This document shows, one piece after another, positions 59,290 through 64,000 of a stretch of 64,000 bases of DNA. This DNA is from Marifrigoribacter sp047730175. Lineage in GTDB: Bacteria; Bacteroidota; Bacteroidia; Flavobacteriales; Flavobacteriaceae. The DNA lies in the NCBI RefSeq assembly GCF_047730175.1, contig NZ_CP159833.1, positions 1,178,001-1,242,000 of the forward strand, given 5' to 3'. The notes under the pieces are model-generated. The model searched no databases and was not told the origin of the DNA. It saw only the letters and a program-made list of their open reading frames with translations. The translations under genes were made by a program, and so were the position numbers. Every line of letters begins with the position of its first letter. Position 1 is the stretch's first letter.

Positions 59290-59964
59290 TTAATTCATGA
59301 TTTGAATACTTCCGCCGGCAAACGTCTTTTTATTTACCGTAGAAGGTTCTCCGTAAATATAAATTTCGCCTCCAGCTGTTACGCTAGCATCAACTTTATT
59401 TGAAGCATTTATCTCTGCTTCTCCAGCTGCTGTGATTTTTATTTTAGTGTTTTCAGTATTTAATTCTCTTCCTTCAAAAATTCCTCCTGTATTTAACACT
59501 ATTTCTTGGCTTTTTGATAAGCCTGAAGCTTCTATAATTCCTCCTGTTACTGCTCTTATTTTAGCAAAATTAACATCTAAACCAACGTGTATTTTACCCC
59601 CTTCTTGAGCTCTCAGTTCTATCGTGTTTTGTTTAATAAGTTCATTGGAAACTATTACTGATCCTTCGTTTACATCAATAATATCTAAAGATGTATAGTG
59701 AACTTCTACAAAGGTTTCGTTTCCATTAAAACGTCTTTCAAGCAACATTCTAATCTTTAATTTCCCTTGATCATTGATTACTTTTACATCATCAACATTT
59801 TCACCTTTAACAACTACTTTATTTTCAGAAGACTTTATTAAGTTAACTTCAATTAAATCGAATACCTTAACTACTGAAATATCACCTACTTCTTTAACTA
59901 ATTCGCTTTGAGCAAAAGTTGATAAAGAAATTAAAACTATTAAAATACTTGCTATGTTTTTCAT
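59290..59964 (-). CDS. head GIN domain (DUF2807) protein, exported
   Basis: 224 residues with a signal peptide (MKNIASILIVLISLSTFAQS). The mature part is a single beta-rich putative auto-transporter adhesin, head GIN domain: FDLIEVNLIKSSENKVVVKG near the start and repeated turn-strand units (AVTGGIIEASGLSKS, GGIFEGRELNTENTKIKIT, AGGEIYIYG) at the end. Bacteroidota carry many such proteins of unknown role. It is monocistronic or follows rnr at 53 bp. Confidence 0.9.
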   Translation of the reverse strand: MKNIASILIVLISLSTFAQSELVKEVGDISVVKVFDLIEVNLIKSSENKVVVKGENVDDVKVINDQGKLKIRMLLERRFNGNETFVEVHYTSLDIIDVNEGSVIVSNELIKQNTIELRAQEGGKIHVGLDVNFAKIRAVTGGIIEASGLSKSQEIVLNTGGIFEGRELNTENTKIKITAAGEAEINASNKVDASVTAGGEIYIYGEPSTVNKKTFAGGSIQIMN

Positions 59965-60017
59965 TTTATACTGTTTCCTATAAAGATTGAAGAATTAATA
60001 AAATGTTACAGTTTATA

Positions 60018-62234
60018 TTAATTTTCTATAGCGTTTTTACTTCCTAACATTTCAAAATCTAAATGTTTTCTTACTAAATCAGCATTTTTAACTTTTACAT
60101 ATACCTCATCACCAAGCTGATACATATTTTTTGATCGCTCACCAATAATTGCATATTCTTCTTTATTAAAAACATAATGATCATCACGAATATCCTGTAA
60201 GCGTACCATTCCTTCACATTTATTACTTGAAATTTCTACATAGACTCCCCATTCAGTTACACCTGAAATAACCCCTAAAAACTCTTGGTCTTCATGGTCT
60301 TTCATAAATTTAACCTGCATGTATTTTATACTCTCTCGTTCTGCTTTAGAAGAAAGGTTTTCCATATCACTACTGTGCCTACATTTTTCTTCAAATTCTT
60401 CTTGCTTCGCATTTTTTCCACCGTCTAAATAATATTGTAATAAACGATGAACCATTACATCTGGATACCGTCGAATAGGAGAAGTAAAATGTGTATAGTA
60501 ATCAAAAGCCAATCCGTAATGACCAATATTATTTGTGGTATATACAGCTTTACTCATGGTTCTAATCGTAAGTGTATCTACTAAATTTTGTTCTTTTTTT
60601 CCATGAACGTCTTTTAATAATTTATTTAATGAAGTCGCTGTAGTCTTAGGGTCACGTGTGTCTAATTTATAACCAAATCGTTTGATTATATTTTCTAAGG
60701 CTGCTATTTTTTCATCATCTGGTTGGTCATGAACACGATATACAAAAGTTTTTCTTTCATCGCCACTTCGTTGCTTTCCAATAAATTCTGCAACACTTCT
60801 ATTTGCTAGCAACATAAATTCTTCAATCAGTTTATTAGCATCTTTACTTTCTTTAAAGTAAACTCCAACTGGAGTATTATTTTCATCTAAATTAAATTTT
60901 ACTTCAACTTTATCAAAAGAAATAGCACCGTGATTCATTCTTTCTTTCCGAAGAATTTTAGCAAGCTCATCTAATTTTAAAATCGCTTTAACTATTTTTT
61001 TATCTACTACATATTCTTTTCCTGTAATTGATATTTTAGAAGGAATTGTATGCGCTTCATCTTCCTTATTTTCAATCACATGTTGTGCTTCTTCATATGC
61101 AAATCGAGCATCACTATAGGTAACTGTTCTTCCAAACCATTGATCTATTATTTCTGCTTTTTTATTTATTTTAAACACTGAAGAAAAGGTGTATTTTTCT
61201 TCATTAGGACGTAATGAACAGGCATTATTTGAAAGTACTTCTGGTAACATAGGTACCACGCGATCCACTAAATAAACTGAAGTTGCTCTTTCGAAAGCTT
61301 CATCATCTAATACCGTTCCCGGAATTAAATAATGTGAAACATCTGCAATATGAATTCCAATTTCATAGGTATCATCATCTAATGCTTTAAATGATAAAGC
61401 ATCATCAAAATCTTTTGCATCTTTTGGATCTATTGTAAAAGTTAAATCCTGACGCATATCACGTCGTTTTTTAATTTCCTCTGGTTGAATACTAGTATCT
61501 AAATCGTTCGCATACTTTTCAATTTCAGGTGGAAATTCATAAGGTAAACCGTATTGCGCTAAAATTGAATGAATTTCAGTATTGTGTTCTCCAGGTTTTC
61601 CTAATACTTTTATTACTTTTCCGAAGGGAGAATCAGCTTTTTCAGGCCAATCTTCCATTAATACTAATACTTTATCTCCATCATTCGCATTATTAAAATG
61701 TTTCTTCGGAATAAAAATATCGGTATACATTTTAAATCCTGCACAATTTACAAAGGCAAAATTTTCTTGAATTTGAATTACTCCAACAAATTCAGTTCGT
61801 TTTCTCTGAATTATTTTAGTTATTTCTCCTTCTTTTTTACCTCCTTTATTGCGTTTAAAAATATATACTTCAACTATATCATCTTGTAAGGCGTGATTTA
61901 AGTTTTTTGAAGAGACGAAAATATCATCTTCTAATTCTTCAATAACCACGTAACCTTGACCACGACTTGTTAGATCGACTCTTCCTTTATGGTAATGTTG
62001 ATTAGATACAATGGAAAATTTTCCACGATCTATTTCTTGTATTTTACCTTCTACTTGTAATTTTCTAAGTTTTTTTATAATTAAGTTTCGTCCACTAGCA
62101 TCAGTTATTCCTAATGCTGCAGCAATTTGTTTATGGTTGTTTGGTTTTGAAGTATCCTTTCTTAAATAGGAAAGGATGGATTGGGTAAGATTATTTGTAT
62201 TAGTATTTCCCCCGCGTTTATTTCTTTTCGACAT
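60018..62234 (-). CDS. rnr: ribonuclease R
   Basis: 738 residues. An N-terminal winged-helix part (about 10-75) and cold-shock domains precede the RNB catalytic domain. That domain has TFTIDPKDAKDFDDALSF (catalytic aspartates, about 265), HIADVSHYLIPGTVLDDEA, RATSVYLVDRVVPMLPE and FTSPIRRYPDVMVHRLLQ. A C-terminal S1 domain (GVISGVTEWGVYVEI) follows. It is a processive 3'-5' exoribonuclease for structured RNA. Confidence 0.97.
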   Translation of the reverse strand: MSKRNKRGGNTNTNNLTQSILSYLRKDTSKPNNHKQIAAALGITDASGRNLIIKKLRKLQVEGKIQEIDRGKFSIVSNQHYHKGRVDLTSRGQGYVVIEELEDDIFVSSKNLNHALQDDIVEVYIFKRNKGGKKEGEITKIIQRKRTEFVGVIQIQENFAFVNCAGFKMYTDIFIPKKHFNNANDGDKVLVLMEDWPEKADSPFGKVIKVLGKPGEHNTEIHSILAQYGLPYEFPPEIEKYANDLDTSIQPEEIKKRRDMRQDLTFTIDPKDAKDFDDALSFKALDDDTYEIGIHIADVSHYLIPGTVLDDEAFERATSVYLVDRVVPMLPEVLSNNACSLRPNEEKYTFSSVFKINKKAEIIDQWFGRTVTYSDARFAYEEAQHVIENKEDEAHTIPSKISITGKEYVVDKKIVKAILKLDELAKILRKERMNHGAISFDKVEVKFNLDENNTPVGVYFKESKDANKLIEEFMLLANRSVAEFIGKQRSGDERKTFVYRVHDQPDDEKIAALENIIKRFGYKLDTRDPKTTATSLNKLLKDVHGKKEQNLVDTLTIRTMSKAVYTTNNIGHYGLAFDYYTHFTSPIRRYPDVMVHRLLQYYLDGGKNAKQEEFEEKCRHSSDMENLSSKAERESIKYMQVKFMKDHEDQEFLGVISGVTEWGVYVEISSNKCEGMVRLQDIRDDHYVFNKEEYAIIGERSKNMYQLGDEVYVKVKNADLVRKHLDFEMLGSKNAIEN

Positions 62235-62325
62235 TTTATTTTATTATTGGGTGTAAATGTACCAATTATTAACTAATAGAAATATTATATAATTGTTATC
62301 TTAGTAGAAACCTAAATAGATTACT

Positions 62326-62565
62326 ATGGAACATTTTAAAACAATCGCTCGATTTACCTATCCTAGTGATTATGCTGTATTAAAGTTAGTTCTTCAGCAA
62401 AATGAAATACGTCATGTCTTTTTAAATGAAACAGTAATAAATGTATTACCATTTCATTCAAATGCATTTGGAGGAATTCGACTTCAGGTTCATGAAAATG
62501 ACGAACAAAAAGCAATTAAAATTATGAAGGATTTAGATTCAACTTCAGACTTAAAAATTGTTTAA
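62326..62565 (+). CDS. DUF2007 family small protein
   Basis: 79 residues: an F-x-TIARFTYPSDYAVLKLVL start, EIRHVFLNETVINVLPFHSN and a final EQKAIKIMKDLDS. This matches the DUF2007 family (putative signal-transducing, ferredoxin-like alpha/beta fold). It is divergent from rnr. Function unknown. Confidence 0.85.
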   Translation: MEHFKTIARFTYPSDYAVLKLVLQQNEIRHVFLNETVINVLPFHSNAFGGIRLQVHENDEQKAIKIMKDLDSTSDLKIV

Positions 62566-63064
62566 ATCAGGTTATGAACATCTATTATATAAATATCAGT
62601 TTTTAATTAAATTTTAAAATAAATAATGATGGCTATTATAGCATGTTAATAGCTACTATAACTTTATATCTTTTTATTTTGATTTCAACTTATATCTTTT
62701 TGTTCTGATTTATTAACATGTTATCATTATATTTTATAACTGATAAATAAGAAGATACCTATTATATTAACAAATTTAAATATAGAAATTAACAATAAAT
62801 TTTTAATAATATTTTTATTTTTTTTGTTTAATATCTAATACATTTTTATTAATAACTTCTATAAAAATAGAAGGGTTATAATTTTGATACTAACTTTTAA
62901 AAAACCTATGGAAAATAAAATATTAATATCCTAAAAAACATCTTCTAAAATTATTAACATTAGTTAACAAGCTTATTAACCACTTTTAATATAACTAACC
63001 ATATTAATTAAATTTTAAAATAACCTAGTTTGTATAATTAGTATCTTTGTTAAAAATAGAAAAC
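62566..63064. other. very AT-rich intergenic region with a nested repeat
   Basis: About 500 bp with no gene. At 62642-62720 a perfect 10-bp inverted repeat (catgttaata/tattaacatg) encloses two direct copies of about 26 bp (62661-62687 and 62688-62713, both act-ttatatcttttt type). The rest is AT-rich with several ttaac words and ends in the rpiB -7 box. Confidence 0.7.
63042..63049 (+). promoter_or_regulatory. -7 box TATCTTTG for rpiB
   Basis: TATCTTTG 15 bp before the ATG at 63065. No -33 TTG at normal spacing; a TTTG at 63029 is too close. Confidence 0.5.
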
Positions 63065-63496
63065 ATGAAAATAGCTATAGGTAACGATCACGCTGGACCC
63101 GATTATAAATTTGCTATTATTAAATATTTAGAATCACAAAATATCTCAGTTATAAATCATGGGACAGATACCTTAGATAGTGTAGATTATCCAGATTTTG
63201 TACATCCTGTTGCTGCAGCTGTTAATGATAATTTAGTAGATGTAGGGATATTAATTTGTGGTAGTGCAAATGGAGTAGCGATGACAGCAAATAAATATAA
63301 AAATGTTAGAGCTGGATTGTGTTGGAATAAAGAAATCGTAGATTTAATAAGACGCCACAATAACGCAAATATTTTATGTATCCCCGCTCGTTTTACAGCA
63401 ATACCTCAAGTGTTAGAAATGGTTAAAGTTTTTTTAGCGACAGAATTTGAAGGAGGTCGTCACCAAACCAGGGTAGATAAAATAAAATGTTCCTAA
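63065..63496 (+). CDS. rpiB: ribose 5-phosphate isomerase B
   Basis: 143 residues from ATG 63065 (MKIAIGNDHAGPDYKFAIIK). A TTG at 63047 lies inside the -7 box and is rejected. Family marks are GNDHAG, VDYPDFVHPVA, GILICGSANGVAMTANK with the catalytic cysteine, and RRHNNANILCIPARF. It interconverts ribose 5-phosphate and ribulose 5-phosphate. It is followed at four bases by the cation-efflux gene, so the two may be cotranscribed. Confidence 0.96.
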   Translation: MKIAIGNDHAGPDYKFAIIKYLESQNISVINHGTDTLDSVDYPDFVHPVAAAVNDNLVDVGILICGSANGVAMTANKYKNVRAGLCWNKEIVDLIRRHNNANILCIPARFTAIPQVLEMVKVFLATEFEGGRHQTRVDKIKCS

Positions 63497-63500
63497 GATC

Positions 63501-64000
63501 ATGGGTCATTATCATTCACATAAGCACTCACATTCAAATAGTAGTTTAAAGGGTAAAAAATTATTATTTACAATCCTTTTAAATATTTTAATAACTGTTG
63601 CTCAAGTAATAGGTGGAATAGTTTCAGGGAGTTTATCTTTACTCTCAGACGCGCTACACAACTTTAGCGATGTTATTTCATTAGTAATAAGTTATATAGC
63701 AGATATTTTTTCAAAAAAAAAAGCCTCTTTAAAAAGAACATTTGGTTATAAAAGAGCCGAAATAATGGCTGCTTTTATTAATTCATCAACCTTAATAATT
63801 GTAGGTTTTATTTTAATTTTTGAAGCTATTGAACGTTTTTATAATCCACAGGAAATAGAAAGCGAAATAGTTATTTGGTTAGCTTTATTAGCGATTGCAG
63901 CGAATGGATTAAGTGTTTTATTGCTTCAGAAAGACTCCAAAGAAAATATGAATATGCGCTCAGCGTATGTTCATTTGTTTTCAGATATGGCCGCTTCGAT
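63501..64000 (+). CDS. cation diffusion facilitator family transporter, N-terminal part (runs off window)
   Basis: 166 codons before the window ends. A histidine-rich N-terminus (MGHYHSHKHSHS) precedes membrane helices. The metal-site helix SLSLLSDALHNFSDVISLVISY contains the HxxxD pattern of helix II, and RFGYKRAEIMAAFINS-type sequence follows. The second metal-site helix (AYVHLFSDMAAS) is starting at the edge. CDF/CzcD proteins expel zinc or similar metals in exchange for protons. Confidence 0.93.
   Translation, partial: MGHYHSHKHSHSNSSLKGKKLLFTILLNILITVAQVIGGIVSGSLSLLSDALHNFSDVISLVISYIADIFSKKKASLKRTFGYKRAEIMAAFINSSTLIIVGFILIFEAIERFYNPQEIESEIVIWLALLAIAANGLSVLLLQKDSKENMNMRSAYVHLFSDMAAS

Noticed and set aside
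60640..60665. Further parS-like site (cacgtg in rnr)
   Set aside because: Only the central hexamer matches; the outer TGTT/AACA bases are missing.

Overview
The window is AT-rich (roughly one third G+C by eye) chromosomal DNA from a member of the Bacteroidota, almost certainly a flavobacterium (Flavobacteriia/Flavobacteriaceae). The evidence is the Bacteroidota-type -7 promoter box TAnnTTTG upstream of many genes, families restricted to this group (DUF4254, DUF6427, DUF6341, DUF6909, DUF4837, DUF4175, GH3-like), a type IX secretion (T9SS) sorting-tail remnant, and the neighbourhood purD-DUF6341-DUF6427-DUF4254-GT9, which I recall as typical of flavobacteria. The genus cannot be decided from the sequence. 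No phage, CRISPR array or transposase gene was seen.

Layout. 1-6.2 kb: a truncated secreted repeat protein, a 660-bp intergenic region with an odd GC-rich patch, then GT9, DUF4254, DUF6427/DUF6341 and purD. 6.4-33.6 kb: a surface-polysaccharide locus. Nearly all of it lies on the minus strand and reads as one long unit from DUF6909 through rfbB-A-C-D (dTDP-L-rhamnose), a Wzz-like protein, wecB-wecC (ManNAcA), an MBOAT/SGNH acyl-transfer pair with a lipoprotein, a Wzx flippase, four Wzy/WaaL-type membrane proteins, three glycosyltransferase or acyltransferase genes, ugd-uxs (UDP-GlcA/UDP-Xyl) and a WcaJ-type initiating transferase. A CapK-like ligase and a GT4 gene converge on it from the plus strand. 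33.6-46 kb: GH3-like, M23 peptidase, tatA, DUF4837, MltD-like transglycosylase, pgk, holB, a methyltransferase, mnmG and ybeY. 46-64 kb: DUF4175, alkB-type hydroxylase, gltX, a beta-barrel protein, a sulfatase-fold phosphoethanolamine transferase with a GDPD-like partner, glnS, folB, tRNA-Cys, LysE, a GIN-domain protein, rnr, DUF2007, rpiB and the start of a cation-diffusion facilitator.

The most interesting signals are not gene families but small repeats. A 57-bp near-palindrome belonging to a family scattered between genes sits exactly in frame (19 codons) inside gltX. A 20-bp perfect-arm hairpin, of a type also found just outside alkB and upstream of gltX, lies in frame inside alkB. Two ungapped 81-bp copies of another repeat sit at two junctions of the polysaccharide operon, with a related copy 8 kb away. 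Two parS-like 16-mers flank mnmG, one of them a perfect palindrome.
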